In this document: positions 18,829 to 27,644 of the stretch, piece after piece
How the letters are laid out: every line of letters begins with the position of its first letter
Numbering within the stretch: the stretch's first letter is position 1
Source of the DNA: Hoeflea sp.
Lineage (GTDB): Bacteria > Pseudomonadota > Alphaproteobacteria > Rhizobiales > Rhizobiaceae
Assembly: GCF_030682515.1 (NCBI RefSeq)
Contig: NZ_JAUXOD010000064.1
Span: 1 to 64,000 of the forward strand
Direction of reading: 5' to 3'
DNA: 64,000 bases
The notes under the pieces: generated by a model
What the model was told of the DNA's origin: nothing
The model's input: only the letters and a program-made list of their open reading frames with translations
Databases searched by the model: none
Program-made: the position numbers and the translations under genes

Positions 18829-20613
18829 ATGACGGCTGAAACCGAGAACATTGCGGGCGGCGAGGACGACACTGCGTCCGAGCCGCGCCGGTCAAGGGGC
18901 TGGATCCATCCGGTGACGCTGGTGCGCCGGGTGTTCGGCAACCTGATCTTTTCGAGCCTGACGCGCCGCATCCTGTTTCTCAACCTGGCGGCGCTGATAG
19001 TTCTGGTCTCGGGCATCCTCTATCTCAACCAGTTCCGCGAAGGCCTGATCGATGCGCGTGTGGAAAGCCTTCTGACCCAGGGCGAGATCATCGCCGGCGC
19101 GGTGGCGGCCTCGGCCTCGGTGGACACCAATTCGATCACCATCGATCCCGAGAAGCTGCTCGAGCTGCAGGCCGGCCAGAGCATTTCGCCCACCAATTCC
19201 AACGAGAACCTCGATTTCCCGATCAATCCGGAACGCGTGGCCCCGGTGCTGCGCCGCCTGATCTCGCCCACCCGGACGCGGGCGCGCATCTATGACGATG
19301 ACGCGAGCCTGATCCTCGATTCCCGCTATCTCTACAGCAGTGGCCAGGTCCTGCGCTATGACCTGCCGCCGGCGGAAGCTGAGCCGACCAATCTGTCCGA
19401 AACCTTGACGGCTTGGTTCAACCGCCTGTTCCAGCGCCGCGACCTGCCGCTCTACCGCGAGCCCCCCGGCGCGGATGGGTCGATCTATCCCGAGGTGATG
19501 AATGCGCTGACCGGCGGACGCGGCGCCGTGGTGCGGATGACGGAGAAGGGCGAGCTGATTGTCTCGGTGGCGGTTCCGGTCCAGCGGTTCCGCGCGGTCC
19601 TGGGGGTCCTGCTGCTCTCCACCCAGGCCGGGGACATCGACAAGATCGTCCATGCCGAGCGGATGGCCATCTTCCGGGTGTTCGGTGTCGCCGCCATGGT
19701 CACGATCGTCCTGTCGCTGCTGCTTGCCAGCACCATCGCCACGCCGCTCCGGCGCCTGTCGGCCGCTGCCGTGCGGGTGCGCCGCGGTGTGCGGGCGCGT
19801 GAGGAAATCCCGGATTTCTCCGACCGGCAGGACGAGATCGGCAATCTCTCGGTTGCGCTGCGCGACATGACCAATGCGCTCTACGACCGGATCGCCGCGA
19901 TCGAGAGTTTCGCCGCAGATGTCAGCCACGAACTCAAGAATCCGCTCACCTCCTTGCGCAGCGCGGTCGAAACCCTGCCGCTGGCCCGCAACGAGCATTC
20001 CCGCAAGCGGCTGATGGATGTCATCCAGCACGATGTCCGCCGCATGGACCGCCTGATCAGCGACATCTCCGACGCCTCGCGGCTCGACGCCGAGCTCGCA
20101 CGCCAGGACGGGGTGTCGGTGGACATGAAAACGCTGCTCACCGATCTTGTCGACATTGCCCGGCAGATCCGCGCCGGCAGCAAGATCGTGGCGATCGAGC
20201 TGAAGGTCGACAGCCGCAACACCTCGAAAACTGCCTTCACCGTGCTCGGCCACGACCTCCGGCTGGGCCAGGTCATCACCAATCTGATCGAGAACGCCCG
20301 CTCCTTCGTGCCGGAGACGGGCGGCCGCATCAGCATCCGGCTCGGCCGTCGCCGCGGCACGGTGCAGATCACGATCGATGACAACGGCCCCGGAATTCGC
20401 GCCGAAGTCATCGAGCGCGTGTTCGAGCGGTTCTATACGGACCGTCCGGATGGCGAGGATTTCGGCCAGAATTCCGGCCTCGGCCTGTCCATCAGCCGCC
20501 AGATCATCGAGGCCCATGGCGGCCGCCTGACCGCGGAGAACATTCCCGGCAAGGAAGACGGCGCCTGGGCCGGCGCGCGCTTCATCATCGAACTGCCCGC
20601 CGAACAGCCATGA
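18829..20613 (+). CDS. chvG: ChvG sensor histidine kinase
   Basis: ChvG is the inner-membrane sensor partner of ChvI, kept inactive by the periplasmic protein ExoR in rhizobia. The 594-residue protein has membrane segments at about 47-67 and 285-304 with a periplasmic sensor domain between. A HAMP linker follows, then the phospho-acceptor His367 (DVSHELKNPLTSL) and an ATPase domain with N, G1 (DDNGPGI) and G2 (GLGLSI) boxes. The stop overlaps the hprK start by 4 bp, tying two-component and PTS genes into one transcript. Confidence 0.95.
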   Translation: MTAETENIAGGEDDTASEPRRSRGWIHPVTLVRRVFGNLIFSSLTRRILFLNLAALIVLVSGILYLNQFREGLIDARVESLLTQGEIIAGAVAASASVDTNSITIDPEKLLELQAGQSISPTNSNENLDFPINPERVAPVLRRLISPTRTRARIYDDDASLILDSRYLYSSGQVLRYDLPPAEAEPTNLSETLTAWFNRLFQRRDLPLYREPPGADGSIYPEVMNALTGGRGAVVRMTEKGELIVSVAVPVQRFRAVLGVLLLSTQAGDIDKIVHAERMAIFRVFGVAAMVTIVLSLLLASTIATPLRRLSAAAVRVRRGVRAREEIPDFSDRQDEIGNLSVALRDMTNALYDRIAAIESFAADVSHELKNPLTSLRSAVETLPLARNEHSRKRLMDVIQHDVRRMDRLISDISDASRLDAELARQDGVSVDMKTLLTDLVDIARQIRAGSKIVAIELKVDSRNTSKTAFTVLGHDLRLGQVITNLIENARSFVPETGGRISIRLGRRRGTVQITIDDNGPGIRAEVIERVFERFYTDRPDGEDFGQNSGLGLSISRQIIEAHGGRLTAENIPGKEDGAWAGARFIIELPAEQP

Positions 20614-21080
20614 CGGAGGCGACCGGCACAGCCGGGCCATCCCTTCACGCCACGGCGATCGTCGTCGGATCGGCCGGTCTGCTGTTTGTGGGCCCGTCCG
20701 GTTCGGGGAAAAGCCGCACCGCCTTCACCTGTCTCGCCGCAGCGCACGACCGCGGATGGAACGCGGCGCTGATCGCCGATGACCGGACCATTCTGTCGGT
20801 CAGGGGAGGCCGCTGCATCGCCTCCTGCCCGGAACCGATCCGCGGCCTCCTGGAACTGCGCGGCACGGGCATCGTCAGTTTGACCAGGCGTGACCGCGCG
20901 GTCGTCGACCTCGTGGTCGAGCTGGAGGCGCCGTCGGCGGCGACCCGGCTTCCGCCGGAGGCTGAAACCTTTTCGTGCAATGGAATTGAAGTGCCACTCC
21001 TGCGGCTGTGGCACTATGGCGCAGCCGATCCGCTTTCCGTCATTCAAGCGACCCGGCCGGGGCTGTTTTCGGCGCGATGA
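20610..21080 (+). CDS. hprK: HPr kinase/phosphorylase, short alphaproteobacterial form
   Basis: HprK phosphorylates and dephosphorylates HPr on a regulatory serine. The 156-residue protein is only the catalytic C-terminal domain, about half the length of Firmicute HprK, which is normal for Rhizobiales. Walker A GPSGSGKS is at 28-35, and the ELRGTGIVSL segment matches the conserved HprK signature. It overlaps chvG by 4 bp. A 157-bp gap to the EIIA gene may hold a separate promoter. Confidence 0.9.
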   Translation: MTEATGTAGPSLHATAIVVGSAGLLFVGPSGSGKSRTAFTCLAAAHDRGWNAALIADDRTILSVRGGRCIASCPEPIRGLLELRGTGIVSLTRRDRAVVDLVVELEAPSAATRLPPEAETFSCNGIEVPLLRLWHYGAADPLSVIQATRPGLFSAR

Positions 21081-21237
21081 AACGCCTGGCGGACCGATTT
21101 GCTACAAATGTGACGTTTTTTGGCTTGAACTTCGCCTGCTTCTGTCCAAGATGAAAATCGGAAAACAGTTCGCAGCTGCGAAGCAATCGGCATGGCCTGG
21201 TGACACATCGGCTCGGCGGTATGCTGCTGGAGGCAAA

Positions 21238-21639
21238 ATGATCGGATTGGTGCTTGTCACCCATGGCAAGCTCGCGGAGGAGTTCCAGCATGCGCTTGAG
21301 CATGTGGTCGGCTCGCAAACCGCGCTAGAGACAGTCTGCATCGGGCCCGAGGATGACATGGACCAGCGCCGTCTCGATATAGTCGGGGCCGTGTCGCGGG
21401 CGGATACCGGCCACGGCGTGATCATTCTCACCGACATGTTTGGCGGCACGCCGTCCAACCTGTCGATATCGGTGATGGATTCGGGCCGGATCGAGGTCAT
21501 TGCCGGGGTCAATCTGCCGATGCTGATCAAGCTGGCCGGGGTCCGCGGCTCCAACGACATGCAGAAGTCTCTCGCCGAAGCTCAGGATGCGGGCCGCAAA
21601 TACATCAATGTTGCAAGCCGCCTTCTGACCGGCAAATGA
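21238..21639 (+). CDS. manX: PTS EIIA component, mannose family
   Basis: This 133-residue EIIA domain of the mannose-type PTS has its phospho-accepting histidine at His9 (VLVTHGKLAEEF) and the DMFGGTPSN motif. No EIIB, EIIC or EIID is present in the window, so it is probably a regulatory relay rather than a sugar transporter, as described for the S. meliloti HprK-ManX-HPr set. I start at the ATG at 21238 preceded by GGAGG; the frame is open upstream but overlaps hprK. It overlaps HPr by 4 bp. Confidence 0.93.
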   Translation: MIGLVLVTHGKLAEEFQHALEHVVGSQTALETVCIGPEDDMDQRRLDIVGAVSRADTGHGVIILTDMFGGTPSNLSISVMDSGRIEVIAGVNLPMLIKLAGVRGSNDMQKSLAEAQDAGRKYINVASRLLTGK

Positions 21640-21923
21640 TGGTTGGCGTCTCCGTCAAGTCGCGGTCCTTCGAGATCGTCAACAAGCGCGGACTGCACGC
21701 ACGTGCTTCGGCCCGGTTCGTGCAGACCGTCGAGGGCTATGACGCGAGCGTGCGGGTGACGCGCGAAGGCTCGACCGTCGGCGGAACCTCGATCATGGGG
21801 CTGATGATGCTGGCAGCCAGCACCGGATGCTCGATAATCGTGGAAGCCGAAGGTCGCCAGGCCGACGCGGTGCTCGACGCGCTGGAGGCGCTGATTGCCG
21901 GCAAATTCGGCGAAGACGCCTGA
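21636..21923 (+). CDS. ptsH: HPr phosphocarrier protein
   Basis: HPr relays phosphate from enzyme I to EIIA. The 95-residue product has the catalytic His21 ([10 protein letters not shown]) and a serine at position 52 (GGTSIMGL) in the place of the regulatory Ser46, which fits control by the adjacent HprK. Enzyme I (PtsP type) is not in the window. It overlaps the EIIA gene by 4 bp, ATGA style. Confidence 0.93.
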   Translation: MMVGVSVKSRSFEIVNKRGLHARASARFVQTVEGYDASVRVTREGSTVGGTSIMGLMMLAASTGCSIIVEAEGRQADAVLDALEALIAGKFGEDA

Positions 21924-21933
21924 CTCAGGCCAC

Positions 21934-21949
21934 ATAAAGACATCTTTAT
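21934..21949 (+). promoter_or_regulatory. ATAAAGA-N2-TCTTTAT palindrome upstream of ahcY
   Basis: A 7-2-7 inverted repeat lies 11 bp after the HPr stop and 92 bp before ahcY. It resembles the ATAAAGATATCTTTAT-type site found before methionine/SAM-cycle genes in alphaproteobacteria and attributed to an ArsR-family SAH-responsive regulator. That assignment is from memory and is inference. No known SAM or SAH riboswitch fold was recognised in the leader. Confidence 0.5.
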
Positions 21950-22041
21950 ATCATATTGCCAGCATGGCAGTTTCCTGCTATGGCAGCGCCCATGCAATCC
22001 AGCCCGTCCCGTCTGGATCACAAAAACCTTGGGAAAATCCT

Positions 22042-23436
22042 ATGACTGACACTCACGACTACGTCGTTGCCAATATCGAGCTGGCCGACTATGGCCGCAA
22101 GGAACTCGATATTGCCGAAACCGAAATGCCTGGCCTGATGTCGCTGCGCGAAGAGTTCGGATCCGAGAAGCCCCTGAAGGGGGCGCGGATCGTCGGTTCG
22201 CTGCACATGACCATTCAGACAGCGGTCCTGATCGAAACCCTGACGGCGCTGGGCGCCGATGTCCGCTGGGCCTCGTGCAACATCTTCTCCACCCAGGACC
22301 ATGCCGCCGCGGCCATCGCCAAGAGCGGCGTTCCGGTGTTTGCCGTCAAGGGCCAGAGCCTCGAGGAACACTGGGACTATCTCGACAAGTCGTTCCAGTT
22401 TGCCGACGGACCGAACCTGATCCTTGACGATGGCGGCGATGCCACCCTTTACGTGTTGCTTGGCGCGCGCGCCGAAGCCGGCGAGGACATCATCCCGGTT
22501 CCCGCTTCCGACGAGGAAGCCGTCATCAAGGTGCAGATCAAGAAACGCATGGAAGCTTCGCCGGGTTGGTTCACCAAGGTGCGCGATCAGATCGTCGGCG
22601 TCTCCGAAGAGACCACCACCGGCGTCCACCGTCTCTATGAACTGCAGAAGAAGGGCCTGTTGCCCTTCCCCGCCATCAACGTCAATGACTCCGTCACCAA
22701 GTCGAAGTTCGACAACAAGTACGGCTGCAAGGAAAGCCTGGTCGACGGCATCCGCCGCGCCACCGACACCATGATGGCCGGCAAGGTCGCCGTCGTCTGC
22801 GGCTATGGCGACGTGGGCAAGGGCTCGGCAGCGTCCCTGCGCGGCGCCGGCGCCCGGGTGAAGGTCACCGAAATCGATCCGATCTGCGCCCTGCAGGCCG
22901 CCATGGACGGCTTCGAGGTTGTCCTGCTGGAAGATGTGGTCAAGACCGCCGACATCTTCATCACCACCACCGGCAACAAGGACGTGATCCGTCTCGAGCA
23001 CATGCGCGAGATGAAGGACATGGCCATCGTCGGCAACATCGGCCACTTCGACAACGAGATCCAGGTCGCGGCGCTGAAGAACCACAAATGGACCAACATC
23101 AAGGACCAGGTGGACATGATCGAGATGCCTTCGGGCAATCGCATGATTCTTCTGAGCCAGGGTCGCCTGCTCAATCTCGGCAACGCTACCGGTCACCCGA
23201 GCTTCGTCATGTCCGCCTCCTTCACCAACCAGGTGCTGGCGCAGATCGAACTCTGGACCAAGAGCGACGCGTACGAGAATCAGGTCTATGTGCTGCCCAA
23301 GCACCTGGATGAAAAGGTCGCCCGGCTGCACCTCGACAAGATCGGCGCCAAACTGACCGAGCTTAAGGTCGACCAGGCCGACTATATCGGCGTGACGGTG
23401 AGCGGCCCCTACAAGCCGGAACACTACCGGTACTAA
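22042..23436 (+). CDS. ahcY: Adenosylhomocysteinase
   Basis: AhcY hydrolyses S-adenosylhomocysteine to adenosine and homocysteine with bound NAD, clearing the methylation by-product. The 464-residue product has the NAD-binding glycine motif [11 protein letters not shown] and the catalytic region with DDGGDAT. It ends in the invariant KPEHYRY, whose Lys and Tyr reach the neighbouring subunit. I start at MTDTHDYVV; the open frame upstream to 21895 overlaps HPr and is not protein-like. A clear terminator follows. Confidence 0.97.
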   Translation: MTDTHDYVVANIELADYGRKELDIAETEMPGLMSLREEFGSEKPLKGARIVGSLHMTIQTAVLIETLTALGADVRWASCNIFSTQDHAAAAIAKSGVPVFAVKGQSLEEHWDYLDKSFQFADGPNLILDDGGDATLYVLLGARAEAGEDIIPVPASDEEAVIKVQIKKRMEASPGWFTKVRDQIVGVSEETTTGVHRLYELQKKGLLPFPAINVNDSVTKSKFDNKYGCKESLVDGIRRATDTMMAGKVAVVCGYGDVGKGSAASLRGAGARVKVTEIDPICALQAAMDGFEVVLLEDVVKTADIFITTTGNKDVIRLEHMREMKDMAIVGNIGHFDNEIQVAALKNHKWTNIKDQVDMIEMPSGNRMILLSQGRLLNLGNATGHPSFVMSASFTNQVLAQIELWTKSDAYENQVYVLPKHLDEKVARLHLDKIGAKLTELKVDQADYIGVTVSGPYKPEHYRY

Positions 23437-23463
23437 TTTCCCGGTAGATACCCACAACATATT

Positions 23464-23502
23464 GAAACCGCATCCTTGACAACAAGGGTGCGGTTTCTTT
23501 TT
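23464..23502 (+). terminator. Rho-independent terminator of ahcY
   Basis: GAAACCGCA...TGCGGTTTC forms a long stem with a CTTG-ACAA-CAAG top, followed by five T bases. It lies 27 bp after the ahcY stop and separates ahcY from divL. Confidence 0.9.
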
Positions 23503-23630
23503 GCGCTTCTTCCCCTTCTCCGTGATTCGCGAAGCAGGTATGTTTTTGGTCATTGATTCGTTTTGCGTTGTGGCGGCGCGATGGGCGGATTGGCGATGTC
23601 TTGTCAGACAGGCGGCGAGGGGACGAGGAC

Positions 23631-26120
23631 ATGCCGGTGAAGAAAGATTCACGCGAGCGCGACAGGGTGATCGGACGGGTGGGCGGATCTGCCCTGCTCA
23701 CCGGCTGTCTTGTGATGCCGGCCGGCTCTGCGCTGGCGCAGGCCCAGGCAAATGCCGCGCTGTCCGTCTCGTCGCTCGAAGTGGTGAATTTCGCCATGGT
23801 CATCGGCGCCATCTCGGCGGCGATGATCTCGGCGATCTGGCTCATCCGCGAGCGCGGCAAGATCGATCTCGAAAATGTGGCCCTGCGCACCGCCCTGGCC
23901 GACGCCAATGCAAAACTGTCCCGACACCAGGCCCTGATCATCGACCGGGACCGCCAGATCGTGGTCTGGGACGGCGTCGGCCTGCCGGCGGAAGTGCTGG
24001 GAAACCTCTCCCCCGAGACCGGAGCGCCGCAGAAGCCCGGCGACTTCCTGGCCTTCGGCCGCTGGCTTGAGCCGAGATCCGCGGCCAGCATCGACGAGGC
24101 CATCGACAGGCTCAGGGCCCAGGCCGAGCGCTTCGACCTGATTGTCGAAACCGTGCGCGGCCATGTCATCGAGGCCCAGGGCCGGGTGTCCGGCGGCCGC
24201 GCCTTTGTCCGCTTCGTCACCCTGTCCAATGTCCGCGCCGAACTGGCCGAACTCAAGACCGAGCGCAACCGTCTGCTCGCCTCGCTCGACACGTTCCAGG
24301 CCCTGCTCGATGTCATCGACATGCCGGTGTGGCTGCGCGGACCCGATGCACGGCTGATCTGGGTCAACAATGCCTACACCCGCGCCGTCGAGGGCGAGGA
24401 TCGCCAGGACGTGCTCACCCGCGGCCTCGAGCTGTTGGGTACGGCGGCGCGCGAACGGGTCCGCGCGGCGGTGACGCCGGAGCGGCCGTTCCTCGACAAG
24501 ATCTCGACGGTCATTCATGGCCATCGCCGCTTTCTGGACGTCGCCGACGTCAAGACGCCCTCGGGCAATGCCGGCCTGGCGCTGGACGTGTCGATCGAAG
24601 AGGATCTGCGCGAGGAGCTGCGCCGCACCATTCAGAGCCATGCCGAGACGCTGGATCACCTCGCCACGCCGGTGGCGATCTTCGACCGCGACCAGCGGCT
24701 TCAGTTTCACAACCAGGCCTTCCAGCGGCTGTGGGAGCTCGACACGCCGTTCCTGGCGCGCCGGCCCGACAATGGCGAGTTCCTCGAGCGCCTGCGCGCC
24801 GAAGGCAAGCTGCCCGAGCCGCATGCCTGGCGCGAGTGGAAGGAGCAGATCCTCTCGGCCTACCGCGCCGTGGAGACGACGCCGCAACTCTGGCACCTGC
24901 CCGATGGCCAGACGCTCAATGTTTTCGCCAACGCCCACCCGCAGGGCGGCGTGACCTGGGTGTTCGAGAACCTCACCGAAAAGGTCGATCTCGAAACCCG
25001 CTACAACACGCTTCTTCAGGCCCAGGGCGAGACCATCGACAATCTGGCCGAGGGCGTCGCGGTGTTCGGGCCCGACGGCAAGATCCGGCTGTCAAATCCC
25101 TCCTTCCGCGCGCTCTGGGGCTTGAACGAGCAGCAGGTGAAGCCGGGCACGCATATCAAGCTCATAACCGAGGCCTGCGAGCCGTCCCATCGCGAGGCCG
25201 ACGGCTGGAAGCTGTTCGCCGGCGCCATCACCGGCTTCGAGGACGAGCGCCGCACCCGCGAGGGCCGCATCGAACTCACCACCGGCCTGATCCTCGACTA
25301 CGCCATCGTGCCGCTGCCCAACGGCCAGACCATGATCGCCTTCGTCAATGTCACCGACAGCGTCGGCGCCGAGCGCATGCTGACCGAGAAGAACGAGGCC
25401 TTGCGCAAGGCCGATACGCTCAAGAACGAGTTCGTCCAGCACGTGTCCTACGAGCTGCGCTCGCCGCTGACCAACATCATCGGTTTCACCGAATTGCTGC
25501 GCACGCCGGATTTCGGCACGCTCAACGAACGCCAGTCCGAGTATCTGGATCATATCTCGACCTCGTCCTCGGTGCTGTTGACCATCGTCAACGACATTCT
25601 CGATCTCGCCACCGTCGATGCCGGAATCATGCGGCTCGACCCCGATAGGGTCAACATTGCGGCCCTGTTCGCCGAAGCCGGCGAGCAGATCTCCGACCGG
25701 CTCAAGGAAAGCGGCCTGACGCTCGAGATCGACCTTGCCGGAGCGCCCGAGGAGATGATCGGCGATCATCAGCGGCTCAAGCAGATCCTGTTCAAGCTCT
25801 TGATGAATGCCGCGAATTTCGCCCCCGACGGCTCGGTCGTCCGGCTGCGGTGCACCCGGGAGGAGGATCAGGTCGTCTTCTCGGTGTCCGATTCCGGCCC
25901 CGGAATTCCTGAAGGCGCGCGCAAGGATGTCTTCGCCCGCTTCGAGACCAACGGCCAGACCGGGCGCCGCCGCGGCGCCGGGCTGGGCCTGTCGATTGTC
26001 CAGAGCTTTGTCGGATTGCACGACGGAACGGTCTCCATCGAAGGCGGGCCCGAGGGCGGCGCCACCATTGTCTGCCGCTTCCCGCTGGCGCGTCCGCTTG
26101 CCCGCAGCGCGGCCGAGTAG
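23631..26120 (+). CDS. divL: DivL-type tyrosine pseudokinase (histidine kinase fold)
   Basis: This 829-residue sensor-kinase-like protein has hydrophobic N-terminal segments (about 17-36 and 51-73), several PAS-like domains, a dimerisation helix, and an HATPase domain with N box (LLMNAANFAPDG), G1 (SDSGPGIP) and G2 (GAGLGLSI) boxes. The residue that should be the phospho-histidine is Tyr607 (QHVSYELRSPLTN). This is the hallmark of Caulobacter DivL, which controls CckA-CtrA phosphorelay and cell-cycle asymmetry. Position beside ahcY and tsaE matches the Agrobacterium divL locus as I remember it. I use the ATG at 23631 with GACGAGGAC upstream. Confidence 0.88.
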   Translation: MPVKKDSRERDRVIGRVGGSALLTGCLVMPAGSALAQAQANAALSVSSLEVVNFAMVIGAISAAMISAIWLIRERGKIDLENVALRTALADANAKLSRHQALIIDRDRQIVVWDGVGLPAEVLGNLSPETGAPQKPGDFLAFGRWLEPRSAASIDEAIDRLRAQAERFDLIVETVRGHVIEAQGRVSGGRAFVRFVTLSNVRAELAELKTERNRLLASLDTFQALLDVIDMPVWLRGPDARLIWVNNAYTRAVEGEDRQDVLTRGLELLGTAARERVRAAVTPERPFLDKISTVIHGHRRFLDVADVKTPSGNAGLALDVSIEEDLREELRRTIQSHAETLDHLATPVAIFDRDQRLQFHNQAFQRLWELDTPFLARRPDNGEFLERLRAEGKLPEPHAWREWKEQILSAYRAVETTPQLWHLPDGQTLNVFANAHPQGGVTWVFENLTEKVDLETRYNTLLQAQGETIDNLAEGVAVFGPDGKIRLSNPSFRALWGLNEQQVKPGTHIKLITEACEPSHREADGWKLFAGAITGFEDERRTREGRIELTTGLILDYAIVPLPNGQTMIAFVNVTDSVGAERMLTEKNEALRKADTLKNEFVQHVSYELRSPLTNIIGFTELLRTPDFGTLNERQSEYLDHISTSSSVLLTIVNDILDLATVDAGIMRLDPDRVNIAALFAEAGEQISDRLKESGLTLEIDLAGAPEEMIGDHQRLKQILFKLLMNAANFAPDGSVVRLRCTREEDQVVFSVSDSGPGIPEGARKDVFARFETNGQTGRRRGAGLGLSIVQSFVGLHDGTVSIEGGPEGGATIVCRFPLARPLARSAAE

Positions 26121-26123
26121 CCC

Positions 26124-27632
26124 ATGAATGCCGAGCCGATGCGCGTCGAGCTGGCCGATCCGGGCGCAACAGCGCTATTTGCCGAAGACGTGGCACTGGC
26201 CTTGAGGCCGGGCGACTGCCTGTGCCTGTCCGGCGATCTCGGCGCCGGAAAGTCGACCTTTGCCCGCGCGCTGATCCGCGCCATGGCCGATGATGCCGAT
26301 CTCGAGGCGCCAAGCCCGACCTTCACCCTGGTGCAGACCTATCCGTTGCGGCTGCCGCTGGCGCATATCGATCTCTACCGGATCGGATCGGCCGACGAAC
26401 TCGACGAGCTGGGTCTCGACGATGCGCTCGCTGAAGGGGCCGCCCTGATCGAATGGCCGGAAAAGGCGCTGGAGCGGTTGCCGGAAGAGCGGATCATGAT
26501 GCGCTTCGACGGGCTCGGCGACAGCCGCAGCCTGAGCATCTCCGCCCCGCCCGGCTTCGCCGCCCGGCTCGAGCGGTCTCGCGCCGCCCGCCGCTTTCTC
26601 GGCCAGTCGGGCCTGGCTGAGGCCGCCCGCCGCCATCTGCAGGGTGACGCCTCGTCGCGGAGCTACGAGACCATCCGCCGGGCCTGGCGGGATCCGGTCA
26701 TCCTGATGAATGCGCCGCGCCAGCCCGACGGACCGCCGATCCGCGACGGCCTGCCCTATTCGCAGATCGCGCACCTGGCCGAGGATGTCGTTCCCTTTGT
26801 CGCCATTGCCACCTGGCTGCGCGCCCAGGGCTTTGCCGCGCCGGAAATCCTGGCACAGGACCTGGACCAGGGATTTCTCCTGATCGAGAATCTTGGCGCG
26901 GACGGAATCCTCGATCATGAGGGCCGTCCCGATCCGGAGCGCTATGGAGTGGCGATTGACTGTCTTGCCCTCCTGCACTCCAAGCACCCGCCTGCGACAC
27001 TCCCGGTTGACGGCCGCCTGCATGCTGTGCCGGCTTACGATGCCCGCGCCATGCAGATCGAAGTCGAGCTTCTGACCGACTGGTACCTGCCCTGGCGGCG
27101 CGGCGCGCCTGTGTCGGAGGACGAGCGGGCCGAATACCTGGCTCTCTGGCGGGACCTGTTCGCGCGGCTCGGCTGCGCCGAGCCCGCGCTTGTGCTGCGC
27201 GACTACCATTCGCCCAATCTGATCTGGCGCCAGGACCGTTTGGGCCTCGACCGGCTCGGCATCATCGATTTCCAGGACGCCATGATCGGGCCGTCCGCCT
27301 ATGACGTGGCCTCTCTGTGCCAGGATGCGCGGGTGACCGTGACTGAGGATCTGGCCGGCCAATTGGTCGAGCGTTATCTCTCGGCCCGCGCCGCACAGAA
27401 TCCGGACTTCGATCAGGAAAAGTTCCGGGAGGCCTATGCGATCATGGCAGCGCAGCGGGCGGCGAAGATCCTCGGCATTTTCGTCCGGCTCAAGCAGCGC
27501 GACGGAAAGCCGGGCTATTTGCGGCATCTGCCGCGGATCGAGGCCTATATCACCGCTTCTCTTGCGCATCCGGTGCTGCAACCCTTGCGCTTCTGGTTTG
27601 CAAAGGCTGGTATTGGCGCACCCGAATCATAG
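26124..27632 (+). CDS. tsaE: TsaE fused to AmgK-like sugar kinase
   Basis: This is a 502-residue two-domain protein. Residues about 1-150 are TsaE, the ATPase of the t6A tRNA-modification complex (P-loop GDLGAGKS, then the HIDLYRI and EWPEK motifs). From about residue 158 to the end is an aminoglycoside-phosphotransferase fold with catalytic Asp360 (RDYHSPNL) and metal-binding Asp382 (IIDFQDA). The second domain resembles AmgK, the anomeric kinase that makes MurNAc-1-phosphate and GlcNAc-1-phosphate. The next gene resembles MurU, AmgK's partner in Pseudomonas, which supports this role. The fusion is common in Rhizobiales. It starts 3 bp after divL. Confidence 0.88.
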   Translation: MNAEPMRVELADPGATALFAEDVALALRPGDCLCLSGDLGAGKSTFARALIRAMADDADLEAPSPTFTLVQTYPLRLPLAHIDLYRIGSADELDELGLDDALAEGAALIEWPEKALERLPEERIMMRFDGLGDSRSLSISAPPGFAARLERSRAARRFLGQSGLAEAARRHLQGDASSRSYETIRRAWRDPVILMNAPRQPDGPPIRDGLPYSQIAHLAEDVVPFVAIATWLRAQGFAAPEILAQDLDQGFLLIENLGADGILDHEGRPDPERYGVAIDCLALLHSKHPPATLPVDGRLHAVPAYDARAMQIEVELLTDWYLPWRRGAPVSEDERAEYLALWRDLFARLGCAEPALVLRDYHSPNLIWRQDRLGLDRLGIIDFQDAMIGPSAYDVASLCQDARVTVTEDLAGQLVERYLSARAAQNPDFDQEKFREAYAIMAAQRAAKILGIFVRLKQRDGKPGYLRHLPRIEAYITASLAHPVLQPLRFWFAKAGIGAPES

Positions 27633-27644
27633 ACCGGAACCGCC

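Noticed and set aside
21924..22041. SAM or SAH riboswitch in the ahcY leader
   Set aside because: The leader is only 118 bp, with no matching conserved pairing seen; a DNA palindrome explains it better.
22018..23652. 544-codon minus-strand frame opposite ahcY
   Set aside because: Antisense shadow of AhcY with Asp/His/Val-biased composition and no recognisable domain.
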